The notes under the pieces are model-generated. The model made no database searches. It had not been told where the DNA came from and worked only from the letters and a program-made list of their open reading frames with translations. Both the position numbers and the translations under genes were made by a program. From Oscillospiraceae bacterium (lineage in GTDB: Bacteria > Bacillota > Clostridia > Oscillospirales > Acutalibacteraceae), in assembly GCA_028706415.1 (NCBI GenBank), contig JAQWBK010000002.1:1-39246 (forward strand): 39,246 nt of DNA. The letters run 5' to 3'. This document shows, piece after piece, positions 7,673 to 17,723 of the stretch; positions within the stretch are counted from its first letter, which is position 1, and each line of letters starts with the position of its first letter.

Positions 7673-10486
7673 ATGGGACGCAAAGCTTCGGTTTATTTAA
7701 TAACGGCAGTCATGCTGGCGTCGATATTCGGTCAATGTTGGGCTTCCGCCCAAGCGGTTTTAATAGAAAACAGTGACATGAATGAGCCGCAGATAAAAAC
7801 AAATAAGATTACATATCAGGATTATGCCAAGCTGCATACCGATAAAAAATGGTCAGGAGAGATGGTGGATGTCCGACCTGAACCTGAAAAGGCAGATATT
7901 GAGGGGAAATACTGTATATCCGCTGACAAAACGCTTGACTTGAGCGTTGAGGTCAAAACAGCGGGACTGTATAAGGTGATATTAGAATATCAGGCTGCAT
8001 CCCAAGCCAAGAGTAACTTTACACTTGCTTTTTCCATCGACGGGAAGCAGCCTTTTAACGGGCTTTCCGTGCTGTTGCTTACAAGACAGTGGAGGCATGA
8101 AGCCGGAGCGGATTCCTTTATCGAAAATGGTAATGATTTACGCCCAACCATGATAGAGGATCTTTCGTGGCAACCCTATTGTGTGAAAGACAGAGAAGGG
8201 AAGTATGCCGAGCCCTATGCGTTTTACCTTGAGGCTGGAGAACATACCTTATCTTTTCGTAATAATAACGAGGAACTGTATATTCGCAATATCAGATTAT
8301 CGGGCGTAAGCCAGCAAAAAACATATGAACAGTATTTGAAAGAGCATCAAGACGCAACAAAATACGACGGCGAGGACATTTTTATCGAAGCAGAGAAAAC
8401 AGACAGGGTGTCTTCCAGAACGGTTATCGCCATAAACGATATGTCAAGCCCGTTTACAACCCCCTATGACCCGTATTACATAAAGCTGAATACCCTTGGG
8501 GGGAACAATTGGAAGCATGTGGGCGAGAGGGCAACCTGGAAAATAAACGTCCCGAGTGACGGTCTGTATCGAATATCCATGAGGTTCAGGCAGAATTATT
8601 ACAATGGGATTGATACACATCGCAGCTTATACATCAACGGAGAAATTCCTTTCGAGGAAGCAAAGAATATTTCCTTTGCTTACGGCATTGGCTGGCAGGT
8701 TAAAAACATTGGTGACTATTACTTATATTTGGATGAGGGTGAAAATGAAATCGCGCTTGAGGTGGTCCTCGGAGAAAACGGTGCGATACTCAAAGATTTG
8801 GAAAAGGTGATTTATAACCTTAATCGATTGTATCGTTTGGTCATAATGGTGACAGGTACCACGCCTGATATTTATCGGGATTATAATCTGGATAAAGAAA
8901 TCCCGGATCTGATGGAAATGCTTGAGCAGTACAAAAAAGAGATATGGGATTTATTTGATTTGATTGAGCAGAGTTATGGCGAGGGCGGAAGTGAATTATC
9001 CACACTGACCCAGATACGCCATCAGCTTGATGACATGTATAAAAACCCCTCCTCAATTACTCGGGGTTCACGACTTAACCGTTTCAAAACCAACATCAGC
9101 TCGCTGGGCGCATGGGCTAATAAGATCAGAGAGCAGCCTGTCGAAATTGATTCAATTTATTTGTTTGGGGAAGGTGCAAAGCCCCCTCAAGCGGAAACCG
9201 ACCTTTTTCATATAATAGCCCATCGTGCAAAGAGATTTTTGGCATCGTTTTTAATTGATTACAGTGTTATAGGTGATGGGAGCGCCCAATCAAGCATACG
9301 CGTTTGGGTGTCAACCGGTCGGGATCAAGCTCAGCTTCTTAAAAATATGATTGATGACACCTTTACGCCCAAGTTTCATGTTTCTGCACAGGTCGAATTG
9401 GTTCAGGGCGGTTTTATTGAAGCGGTTTTAGCAGGGCAGGGTCCGGATATTGCGTTGGACCGGCCGGAAACCGATCCGGTAAACTACGCGATGCGGAATT
9501 CACTTTATGATCTGAGTGCCTTTGAGGATTTTGATGAAGTAACATCCTGGTTTGAAAAGGAAAGCATAATACCCTTCCGGTATGAGAAAGGCTATTACGG
9601 TCTACCTGTAACCCAATCCTTCGATATGATGTTTTATCGTATAGATATTTTTGAGGAACTAGGGATGAAGGTCCCAAAAACATGGGATGAGCTGGTTTTG
9701 GATTTATTGCCCATATTACAGAGTAACAACATGTCTGTTGGTATAGGTATACTAAACGAGTGCACCGCCTTCAAGACATTACTTTACCAAAACGGCGGTC
9801 AGATTTATTCAGACGACCTGAAGACAGCTGCACTGGATACCCAGATCGCGTATCAAGCATTTAAAGATACTGTGGAATTATATACCGATTACGGGATGCC
9901 ACAGACATACGATTTTATGAACCGTTTCCGCTCCGGCGAGATGCCAATAGGTCTTGCAAACTATACCATGTACAACAATCTTAATATAGGTGCACCCGAA
10001 CTGAGCGGATTGTGGGAAATGGTCGAGATTCCCGGCATACTGGATAAGAACAGCAGCATTAACAATAAGCAGATAATGGCAAACACCGCTGCGATTATGA
10101 ATGCCGATTCAATAAATCCTAAGGCAGCATGGGCATTCTTAAAATGGTGGGTTTCCTCGGAGACGCAGAGTCGATATGGGAACGAGATAGAGTCCATCCT
10201 GGGTGTTGCGGGACGATATACACCTGCTAATGTTGAAGCCATGCGCCAGTTGCCTTGGGAGGTAAAGCAGCTTCAATTATTGGAAAAGCAGCGAAATAAA
10301 TCGATATCCCTACCTAATCTACCCGGCAGCTATTTCACCTCTCGTGCAATTCATAACGCCTTTGTTTCATCGGTAATAGATAGCAGGAACCCCAGAGAAG
10401 AATTGATGTACTGGAACGAAGAAATCAATATGGAGCTGGAAAGAAAGCGTAAAGAATTTGCCTTTAAACCTGAGTTACAGAGCTAG
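7673..10486 (+). CDS. Extracellular solute-binding protein fused C-terminally to CBM-like domains (ABC transporter)
   Basis: 937 aa; signal peptide; two carbohydrate-binding-like beta-sandwich regions (LSVEVKTAGLYKVILEYQ...; IFIEAEKTDRVSS...WKINVPSDGLYRISMRFRQNY); C-terminal SBP family 1 (GGFIEAVLAGQGPDIALD, YGLPVTQSFDMMFYRIDIFEELGMKVPKTWDEL). RBS AGGAGG. Confidence 0.85.
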   Translation: MGRKASVYLITAVMLASIFGQCWASAQAVLIENSDMNEPQIKTNKITYQDYAKLHTDKKWSGEMVDVRPEPEKADIEGKYCISADKTLDLSVEVKTAGLYKVILEYQAASQAKSNFTLAFSIDGKQPFNGLSVLLLTRQWRHEAGADSFIENGNDLRPTMIEDLSWQPYCVKDREGKYAEPYAFYLEAGEHTLSFRNNNEELYIRNIRLSGVSQQKTYEQYLKEHQDATKYDGEDIFIEAEKTDRVSSRTVIAINDMSSPFTTPYDPYYIKLNTLGGNNWKHVGERATWKINVPSDGLYRISMRFRQNYYNGIDTHRSLYINGEIPFEEAKNISFAYGIGWQVKNIGDYYLYLDEGENEIALEVVLGENGAILKDLEKVIYNLNRLYRLVIMVTGTTPDIYRDYNLDKEIPDLMEMLEQYKKEIWDLFDLIEQSYGEGGSELSTLTQIRHQLDDMYKNPSSITRGSRLNRFKTNISSLGAWANKIREQPVEIDSIYLFGEGAKPPQAETDLFHIIAHRAKRFLASFLIDYSVIGDGSAQSSIRVWVSTGRDQAQLLKNMIDDTFTPKFHVSAQVELVQGGFIEAVLAGQGPDIALDRPETDPVNYAMRNSLYDLSAFEDFDEVTSWFEKESIIPFRYEKGYYGLPVTQSFDMMFYRIDIFEELGMKVPKTWDELVLDLLPILQSNNMSVGIGILNECTAFKTLLYQNGGQIYSDDLKTAALDTQIAYQAFKDTVELYTDYGMPQTYDFMNRFRSGEMPIGLANYTMYNNLNIGAPELSGLWEMVEIPGILDKNSSINNKQIMANTAAIMNADSINPKAAWAFLKWWVSSETQSRYGNEIESILGVAGRYTPANVEAMRQLPWEVKQLQLLEKQRNKSISLPNLPGSYFTSRAIHNAFVSSVIDSRNPREELMYWNEEINMELERKRKEFAFKPELQS

Positions 10487-10498
10487 GAGTGCAGACAA

Positions 10499-11425
10499 AT
10501 GATTTTTGGCAGTAAAAAGGGTCCTGAGCTTAACAACAGAAGAGTACGATATAATGACCTTAGAAGCTATTTTACAAGCTATTCTATGCTCATACCTTTT
10601 TTATCAATGTTTTTTATTTTTACATTGGTGCCTATAGTTTCTGCAATTGCTTTAAGCTTTTCCGATTTCAATATGCTTGAGCTGCCAAGCTGGGTAGGGT
10701 GGGCGAATTATCGCCGTCTGATTTTTGAAGATGATGTATTACTGATTGCATTAAAAAACACCCTAATCTTTGCAATAATAACAGGGCCGGTAAGCTATAT
10801 TTTTGCCTTTGTTTTTGCATGGCTAATCAATGAAATGCCTTCAAAAATGCGGGTTCTGATGACAATAATATTTTATGCTCCCTCAGTTTCGGGAAATGTG
10901 TATTTCCTGTGGCAATATATTTTCAGCAGCGATAGCTATGGACTTGTAAATGGGATACTTATTTCAAACGGCATTATTGACGAGCCCATTCTTTGGTTTA
11001 CCGACCCGAATTATAATCTGATAATAATAATAATTGTTCAATTATGGTTATCGCTGGGGGTTAGCTTTCTTGCATTTATTGCAGGTCTGCAATCCATAGA
11101 CCGTACGCAATATGAGGCGGGCGCCATAGACGGCATTCGTAACCGCTTTCAGGAGCTTTGGCATATTACCCTTCCAAACATGAAAGCAATGCTGCTGTTT
11201 GGCGCGGTTATGCAAATATCAGGAGCATTTTCGGTTGGCACGATTACTCAGGCATTGTCCGGAGGCTATATGAGTGTAAGATATTCTACACTGACAATTA
11301 TTAACCACATGACAGATTACGGCACGGTTCGATATGAGATGGGATATGCATCGGCGATTTCAGTTATTCTGTTTATTATGGTTTATCTGTCTAAAAAACT
11401 AGTGTTTCGTCTGCTTAAGTGGTAG
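10499..11425 (+). CDS. Carbohydrate ABC transporter permease (MalF/LplB type)
   Basis: Six TM segments; permease EAA-loop YEAGAIDGIRNRFQELWHITLPNMK. Confidence 0.93.
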   Translation: MIFGSKKGPELNNRRVRYNDLRSYFTSYSMLIPFLSMFFIFTLVPIVSAIALSFSDFNMLELPSWVGWANYRRLIFEDDVLLIALKNTLIFAIITGPVSYIFAFVFAWLINEMPSKMRVLMTIIFYAPSVSGNVYFLWQYIFSSDSYGLVNGILISNGIIDEPILWFTDPNYNLIIIIIVQLWLSLGVSFLAFIAGLQSIDRTQYEAGAIDGIRNRFQELWHITLPNMKAMLLFGAVMQISGAFSVGTITQALSGGYMSVRYSTLTIINHMTDYGTVRYEMGYASAISVILFIMVYLSKKLVFRLLKW

Positions 11426-11457
11426 GTTTCGGTAATATTTAAACAAATAACGAACAG

Positions 11458-12351
11458 GTGAAAAAAATGCTATCAGCAGTAAAGAGAAAGCGTATACGGG
11501 TTTCAAAAGTTAAACGACTCAGCAGGTCACCGGTCACCACATTTTTCTTGGCTTTCATGCTGTTTGTGGTGGGCGTATTTATGGCGTTGCCCATGGTCTA
11601 TGCCGTGGTATCTGCATTTAAACCCATGGAAGAGTTCTTTGTTTTTCCCCCTCGCTTTTTTGTAATTAATCCAACAACCGATAATTTTATATTAATGGGT
11701 CAACTAATGTCCAGCATGTGGGTTTCGTTTGAGAGATACCTCTTTAATACATTATTTGTGAGCGGTCTTTCCACCCTCATTTATACATTTATTGCTGTTT
11801 TGGCATCCTACCCCTTGGCAAAGCATCGATTCCCGGGTTCAAAAGTTATTCGGGAGCTGATTGTTACGGCTCTTATGTTCACCTCCGCGGTTACCGGTGT
11901 TGCACAATATATAATTTTAGCAAGACTGCGTCTTATCAATACATATGGTGCGTTATTGCTGCCTTCGCTAGCAAGCACCATGGGGGTGTTTTTATGCATG
12001 CAGAATCTTACCCTTGTACCGGACGAGATGCTGGAATCAGGCAAAATAGACGGTGCGGGGGAATATCGAATCTGGTGGAGTTTGGTTGTGCCCAATATAA
12101 AACCGGTTGTGGCAACAATCGTTATTTTTCAGTTTCAGAGCGTTTGGAACCAGACAGGGCACCATCTTATTTTTAATGAAGCATTGAAGCCGCTGGCGAC
12201 TGCTCTTTCCCAGATAACATCAGCAGGTATTTCACGAGCGGGTGCGGGTGCTGCGGCATCTCTATTGCTAATGATTCCGCCTATTCTTGTGTTTATCATT
12301 TCTCAGGGCAAGGTAATGGAGACGATGGTGAATTCGGGGATTAAGGGATAA
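11458..12351 (+). CDS. Carbohydrate ABC transporter permease (MalG type)
   Basis: Six TM segments; EAA-loop LESGKIDGAGEYRIWWSLVVPNIKP; ends MVNSGIKG, typical of MalG-type permeases. Confidence 0.93.
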   Translation: MKKMLSAVKRKRIRVSKVKRLSRSPVTTFFLAFMLFVVGVFMALPMVYAVVSAFKPMEEFFVFPPRFFVINPTTDNFILMGQLMSSMWVSFERYLFNTLFVSGLSTLIYTFIAVLASYPLAKHRFPGSKVIRELIVTALMFTSAVTGVAQYIILARLRLINTYGALLLPSLASTMGVFLCMQNLTLVPDEMLESGKIDGAGEYRIWWSLVVPNIKPVVATIVIFQFQSVWNQTGHHLIFNEALKPLATALSQITSAGISRAGAGAAASLLLMIPPILVFIISQGKVMETMVNSGIKG

Positions 12352-12412
12352 AATCTGGTTGAATCGTTAAGATCATAACCAAGCTAAAAGGGGCGAAGGG
12401 TGCTGTGGATAC

Positions 12413-14485
12413 ATGAAAAAATTAATAGTAGTCCTTTTGATGGTTTGTATATCGGTTTTTTCCCCATTAACGGTGTTGGGTAGTCCCGGAACAGGAAAAG
12501 CCTATACATATGACCACAAAGATCAAGCCACCGCGATTCCAGATCCCTATGAGGTTAAAACGGTACTGAACGGTGATAAATTTTCGTTTTCCAAGCCTGT
12601 TGATATGCTATATAAAGGAAATGAACTTTATATCCTTAATGGAGACACCAGTGGAAAAATTGTTGTATTGAATGAGGATTTTACCTTTAACAGATTTATT
12701 TCATTTATAAAAGACGGTAAGCCTTATAAGACGCAAGAGCCCAAAAGCCTATGGATTGATTCGGATGAAACCATACTTGTCGCCGACCGTAGTAGAAAAT
12801 TGGTTTTTCGCATTACTCCTCAGGGGGAGGTTATCAAGGAATACGAAAAACCCAAAACCGATTTGATGGATGAGAACACCGATTATCTTCCTTACAAAGT
12901 GATCACAGACCGTATGAGACGCATTTACATCATGTCCGAGGGTGAGTATCGCGGAATCATACAGCTGGACAAGGACGGCGAATTTGTCAGCTTTTTTGGA
13001 GCGAAATCTGTTGCCGTTACGGGAACTTTATTAATTGACATGCTTTGGAGAAATTTCATGACCGAAGCACAAATAAAAAACAGCAAGAGATACCTTCCTG
13101 TTGAATATAACAACATGACCATTGATGATAGAGGATTTATTTATACAACCAGCGGCTCTGCATCCCAACCTTCTAAATACATTTCAAAGATAAACTCAAA
13201 AGGCAGTGATGTTCTCGATAGCAGCGGTAATTTCGGTGACTATAATCTCGGTAGTTTTATGGGAACATGGTACAAAACCAACTTTAAGGCAATAACGGTA
13301 GATGACTACGGCTATATCTCGGTGTTGGATAAAACATGGAACCGTATTTTTCAATATTCCAGAGAAGGCGAGCTATTATATGTTTTGGGTGGAAACGGAA
13401 GTCAGGAGGGTACATTTTCGGAAATCACCGAAATTATAAGCAAGGATGACAAACTTCTGGTTTGTGATATTTCCTTAAATAATATTACGGTTTTAAAACC
13501 TACTTCATTTGGGAAAGACATACGCAAGGCTAACCTATTGTTTGAAAGCGGGTTATTCCAAGAGTCCATACAACCGTGGAAAAGTGTTTTAAAACAATGC
13601 AGTAATTACGAGGCGGCTTATGTGGGGATTGGCAAGTCACATTATGTCCAGAAGCAGTATAAGGAGGCCATGAAATATTACAAGCTGGGCTATTCGAAAG
13701 CCGACTACTCTCAGGCATTTCAGCGGTATCGTTCACAGGTAATGCGGGATTCATTTCCCACAGTGATGACCTTCTTGGTTGTTGCATTGGTAGCCGGAAC
13801 GATTATATTAAGGCTGGTAAGGAAAAAGTTTGGCTCCAGAAAGCTTGTCCTGGATGAATCGGGAAAGATTTTATATCTGTTTCATGTTTTGGCACACCCC
13901 TCTGACGGGTATCAGGAGCTTCGCTATAACAAAAAATACAGCCTGTTTCTTGCAAACTTCCTGGCACTCAGCTGGTTTATCATAGAGGCATGTTATTTTA
14001 ATTACCGGGGTTTTATTTTCAACAACAATACCCCAGATGATTTTAATCTGGTTTCATTATTTGCTACAACCGTTGGTATGGGTATGGTGTTTTGCTTGTG
14101 CAACTGGCTGCTATCCACTTTTTTTGAAGGAAAAGGCGGGCTAAAGCAGGTTTGGATATATTTTTGTTATGCTTTAGCACCTGTACTTGCCGCGATGATT
14201 ATCGAGATATTTCTATCCCGTGTGCTGACATTGGATGAGTCGATGTTTATCAATTATATCCATGTCATAGGGCTGGTGTGGACTGTATTACTTATTATGG
14301 TTGCGATGGGGCAGCTTCATCAGTATTCATTATCAAGAAATATATTTTCATTAGTGGCATCAGTAATAGGAATATTTGTAGTTCTGTTCTTGGTTTTTCT
14401 GATGTACAACCTGTTTATCCAGTTCAAGTATTTTATCGAGAGTTTTGTGAAGGAATTGCTTTATCGTAGCGAAGTCGGTTTTTAG
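12413..14485 (+). CDS. NHL-repeat/beta-propeller + TPR + Yip1-like multi-TM membrane protein
   Basis: Signal peptide; repeated propeller blades (PVDMLYKGNELYILNGDTSGKIVVLNEDF; DRSRKLVFRITPQGEVIKEYEK; GYISVLDKTWNRIFQYSREGELLYVLGGNG); TPR-like segment (ANLLFESGLFQESIQPWKSVLKQCSNYEAAYVGIGKSHYVQKQYKEAMKYYKLGY); C-terminal ~6 TM helices. Confidence 0.78.
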   Translation: MKKLIVVLLMVCISVFSPLTVLGSPGTGKAYTYDHKDQATAIPDPYEVKTVLNGDKFSFSKPVDMLYKGNELYILNGDTSGKIVVLNEDFTFNRFISFIKDGKPYKTQEPKSLWIDSDETILVADRSRKLVFRITPQGEVIKEYEKPKTDLMDENTDYLPYKVITDRMRRIYIMSEGEYRGIIQLDKDGEFVSFFGAKSVAVTGTLLIDMLWRNFMTEAQIKNSKRYLPVEYNNMTIDDRGFIYTTSGSASQPSKYISKINSKGSDVLDSSGNFGDYNLGSFMGTWYKTNFKAITVDDYGYISVLDKTWNRIFQYSREGELLYVLGGNGSQEGTFSEITEIISKDDKLLVCDISLNNITVLKPTSFGKDIRKANLLFESGLFQESIQPWKSVLKQCSNYEAAYVGIGKSHYVQKQYKEAMKYYKLGYSKADYSQAFQRYRSQVMRDSFPTVMTFLVVALVAGTIILRLVRKKFGSRKLVLDESGKILYLFHVLAHPSDGYQELRYNKKYSLFLANFLALSWFIIEACYFNYRGFIFNNNTPDDFNLVSLFATTVGMGMVFCLCNWLLSTFFEGKGGLKQVWIYFCYALAPVLAAMIIEIFLSRVLTLDESMFINYIHVIGLVWTVLLIMVAMGQLHQYSLSRNIFSLVASVIGIFVVLFLVFLMYNLFIQFKYFIESFVKELLYRSEVGF

Positions 14486-14498
14486 AGGGTGAAACAGT

Positions 14499-16778
14499 AT
14501 GATAATACGGCACAAGCATAATATAAAAGCATTTATCTACACAATAACAATTACCTGTATATTGCTATTTGGTGGACCTGTAGGATGTTCATCAAACACT
14601 GATAAGTCGATACCGTTCGAAAAAAAGAGTTTTGAAAAGGGCAGTATTACAAAATCAACCGAAACAATGGTGGTTGAAACAGAATCGCTGAGAATGAATT
14701 TCAATCCAGTCAAATGCACATTTGATCTTATTGTAAAGGATACAGAGGCTATATGGTCATCAAATCCGCCGGATGAATGGAAGGATCCCTATGCTGCCAG
14801 CATCACAAAAACCGATTTAAAATCTCAGTTACTTGTTACATATAAAATCGACAATACCAAGATGAGAAATACAAACAGCGTAGTTTCCTCCGTAAATAAA
14901 AAAACCTTTACCGTAGCAAGACTGAAAAATGGGATACGTGTAGATTACACATTTAGGGAAGGCTTTGTAATTCCGGTAATGTACGAACTCTTTGATGACA
15001 GCATGGAGGTAAGTATACTATTTTCAGAAATTGAGGAAACCACCGAACAACAAATAAATGAAATAAAGCTGCTTCCTTATTTCGGCGCTGCGTCCGAGTC
15101 CGAAAAAGGCTATTTATTTGTGCCGGACGGCAGCGGTGCAATTATTGATTTTAACAATAAGAAAACGGATTATCCGGTCTATGACAAGATGGTATACGGG
15201 AATGATCAGACCTTACCAAGCGACATTGTGACAACACGTGCGGAGCAGATTCATTTTCCCGTTTTCGGCATGAAAAAGGAAAACGGTGCCTTTGTTGCCG
15301 TCATTGAGGATGGGGATGGTTTTGCAAGAATTCAAGCCTCGGTGGCAGGGAAAAATGCAGCCTTCAATACCGTATACTCAACCGCGATTTATCGTGCCGT
15401 AGAAAGGCTGAATGTTCTGAACGGCAGTCTTGGCACTGCGGGGGCTGTCCTATATTCTGCGGAGGATCCCGTGCGCACAAACTCATACCGTGTAAGGTAT
15501 ACCTTTCTTTCAGGCCAGGATTCAAGCATCGGGGGGATGGCGAAATCCTATCGTAACCGGCTTATAGAGCAGAAAGCATTAACAGCATCAGAGAAGGAAA
15601 CCGCTTTATATATAGATATATATGGCGGAGTAAAAAAGGCGAAATCATTTCTTGGCATCCGATATGATGGAGGGGAGTCGCTTACCTCCTTTTCACAGAC
15701 CCGAGATTTGCTGGACGATTTGCGAAGAGAAGGGGCAGATTCACTGGTTGTGGGATTCCGCAATTTAAGCCGTGACTCGTATAAAGGCAAGCCGGAAACA
15801 TCATTTAAGCCACTTTCAGAGCTGGGCGGCAAAAAGGGTTTGGACAAGCTTCTTGATTATGTAAAGGAAAATGAAATTCCGTTTTATGCATATTCCGATT
15901 TTTATTCCTTTGAAAAAAGCGGGAACTCATTGTCTAAATATTTTAATGTTTGCAAAACCCTTGACCTTGGTGCTGCACAGGTCTACTACAAAAAGCTAAA
16001 CACGAATATTCAGAATAAAACGCGGGACCCATTCTATCTATTATACCCCACAGGCTATCAAAAAGCGGTAAGCAATATGATAAAATCTGCAGATAATAAC
16101 AAGATAGATGCAATTCATTTGGGGGATATCTCCAGTAGGTTGGCAGGGGATTATTCGCGGGGCGGGCTTCAGCGTGACCAGGCAATCAACGCTCTTAAAA
16201 GTGCGTTGGATATGGCAGCCGATAAATCACTTATGCTTAAATCTCCGAACAGCTATCTTCTTGAATATGCAGACTATATTACGGATCTTCCTATGACCTC
16301 CGAAAAGAATCTGTTGTTTGATCGAGATGTTCCGTTTTTACAAATGGTTCTGAAAGGCAGCCTTTCCTACGCTGCATATTCTGCAAATCTGAATAGCACA
16401 TCGGACGACCTGTTTTTGCATCAGGTGGAATCAATGAGCCAGATTCATTATTCATTTATATCGGATAATCCGTCTGATCTTTTAAATACCGACATGGTGG
16501 ATTTGTACGGTTTGTCTCTTGCGCAAAGGGAACTGGCAGTAGCGCAATATAAAGCAATGTTGGCCATTTCACAAACAGTAAATAATGCGTATATTGATGA
16601 ATATTCCGGTGATGGAAGTGTATCCGAGATAAAATACAGCAATGGAGTAACCATATATGTAAACTTTACAAATGAGAATGTTGAATTCGGTGAAATAAGC
16701 ATTCCATCCAGAGGATATGCGGTAGTACGCAATGGCAAAATGTTGTTGTCCGGGAATGAGGTTAGGCAAAATGATTAA
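14499..16778 (+). CDS. DUF5696-like lipoprotein, putative TIM-barrel protein
   Basis: 759 aa; lipobox-like FGGPVGC; secreted; C-terminal half alternates alpha/beta like a TIM barrel (ALYIDIYGGVKKAKSFLGIRYDGGESLTSFSQTRDLLDDLRREGADSLVVGFRN...); architecture and gene neighbourhood recalled for DUF5696 proteins. Confidence 0.68.
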   Translation: MIIRHKHNIKAFIYTITITCILLFGGPVGCSSNTDKSIPFEKKSFEKGSITKSTETMVVETESLRMNFNPVKCTFDLIVKDTEAIWSSNPPDEWKDPYAASITKTDLKSQLLVTYKIDNTKMRNTNSVVSSVNKKTFTVARLKNGIRVDYTFREGFVIPVMYELFDDSMEVSILFSEIEETTEQQINEIKLLPYFGAASESEKGYLFVPDGSGAIIDFNNKKTDYPVYDKMVYGNDQTLPSDIVTTRAEQIHFPVFGMKKENGAFVAVIEDGDGFARIQASVAGKNAAFNTVYSTAIYRAVERLNVLNGSLGTAGAVLYSAEDPVRTNSYRVRYTFLSGQDSSIGGMAKSYRNRLIEQKALTASEKETALYIDIYGGVKKAKSFLGIRYDGGESLTSFSQTRDLLDDLRREGADSLVVGFRNLSRDSYKGKPETSFKPLSELGGKKGLDKLLDYVKENEIPFYAYSDFYSFEKSGNSLSKYFNVCKTLDLGAAQVYYKKLNTNIQNKTRDPFYLLYPTGYQKAVSNMIKSADNNKIDAIHLGDISSRLAGDYSRGGLQRDQAINALKSALDMAADKSLMLKSPNSYLLEYADYITDLPMTSEKNLLFDRDVPFLQMVLKGSLSYAAYSANLNSTSDDLFLHQVESMSQIHYSFISDNPSDLLNTDMVDLYGLSLAQRELAVAQYKAMLAISQTVNNAYIDEYSGDGSVSEIKYSNGVTIYVNFTNENVEFGEISIPSRGYAVVRNGKMLLSGNEVRQND

Positions 16779-17673
16779 AAGCACAAATCGGAAACCGAGG
16801 CCAATGTCCCTAGAGCGAAAAACCAAATGGTTTGGATGGGTGTTTATGGCCCCGTGGCTTCTGGGGCTTATCTACTTTTTCATTATTCCCTTTGCCTCCT
16901 CTTTCATATATTCAATTAACTTTGTCACAATAGGTGAAACCGGTCTGGATTACGAGTTTTTGGGTCTCAAAAACTATGCTTACATGTTGCAGGAGGATGC
17001 GAGTTTTGTAAGAGATGTGGTGGGAGAGGTAAAAAATGTATTGACCCAAGTTCCCATCATTCTTATTTATTCAATATTTGTTGCTCTTTTGCTGAACCAG
17101 AAATTCCCCGGTCGTTTATTTGCCCGCTCTTTATTTTTTATTCCGGTAATAATCGCATCCGGTCTGGTGATTCAGATTATCCAAAAAGATTTATTTGCGA
17201 ACACCAATATGAGGGCGGATGAAAGTTCGATATTCCAGATTGGGCTGATAAGCGAAATTCTGGGGAATCTAAACTTTGCCTCTGATTTGATAAATATAAT
17301 AACCACTGCGGTTGCTCAAATATTCGATTTGTCCTGGAAATCCGGGGTACAAATATTACTGTTCCTCAGCGCTCTGCAAAGAATTCCGCCAACATATTAT
17401 GAAGTGGCATCGGTAGAAGGTGCCAATGCTTGGGATGCATTTTGGAAAATAACATTCCCGGTTCTTTCACCGTCATGTTTATTAGTAGGTGTTTATACAA
17501 TCGTTGATTCGTTCACCAGTCAAACTAATCCAGTTATGAAAAATATCATCACGCGTTTTAATGAAGTCAAATATGGATATGCATCTGCATCTGCAATTAT
17601 ATATTTTATTGTTATCGGAGCATTTCTCGGGGCTGTTATGCTCCTTGCAAGAAAAAGGGTTCATTACACATAA
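16771..17673 (+). CDS. Carbohydrate ABC transporter permease (MalF-type), second system
   Basis: ATG at 16771 overlaps the stop of the preceding gene; TM segments; EAA-loop YEVASVEGANAWDAFWKITFPVLSP. Confidence 0.92.
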   Translation: MIKSTNRKPRPMSLERKTKWFGWVFMAPWLLGLIYFFIIPFASSFIYSINFVTIGETGLDYEFLGLKNYAYMLQEDASFVRDVVGEVKNVLTQVPIILIYSIFVALLLNQKFPGRLFARSLFFIPVIIASGLVIQIIQKDLFANTNMRADESSIFQIGLISEILGNLNFASDLINIITTAVAQIFDLSWKSGVQILLFLSALQRIPPTYYEVASVEGANAWDAFWKITFPVLSPSCLLVGVYTIVDSFTSQTNPVMKNIITRFNEVKYGYASASAIIYFIVIGAFLGAVMLLARKRVHYT

Positions 17674-17723
17674 AATCAACAACAAGCAGCGACACTATGA
17701 ATATTAAATGTCGAGGAGTTATT

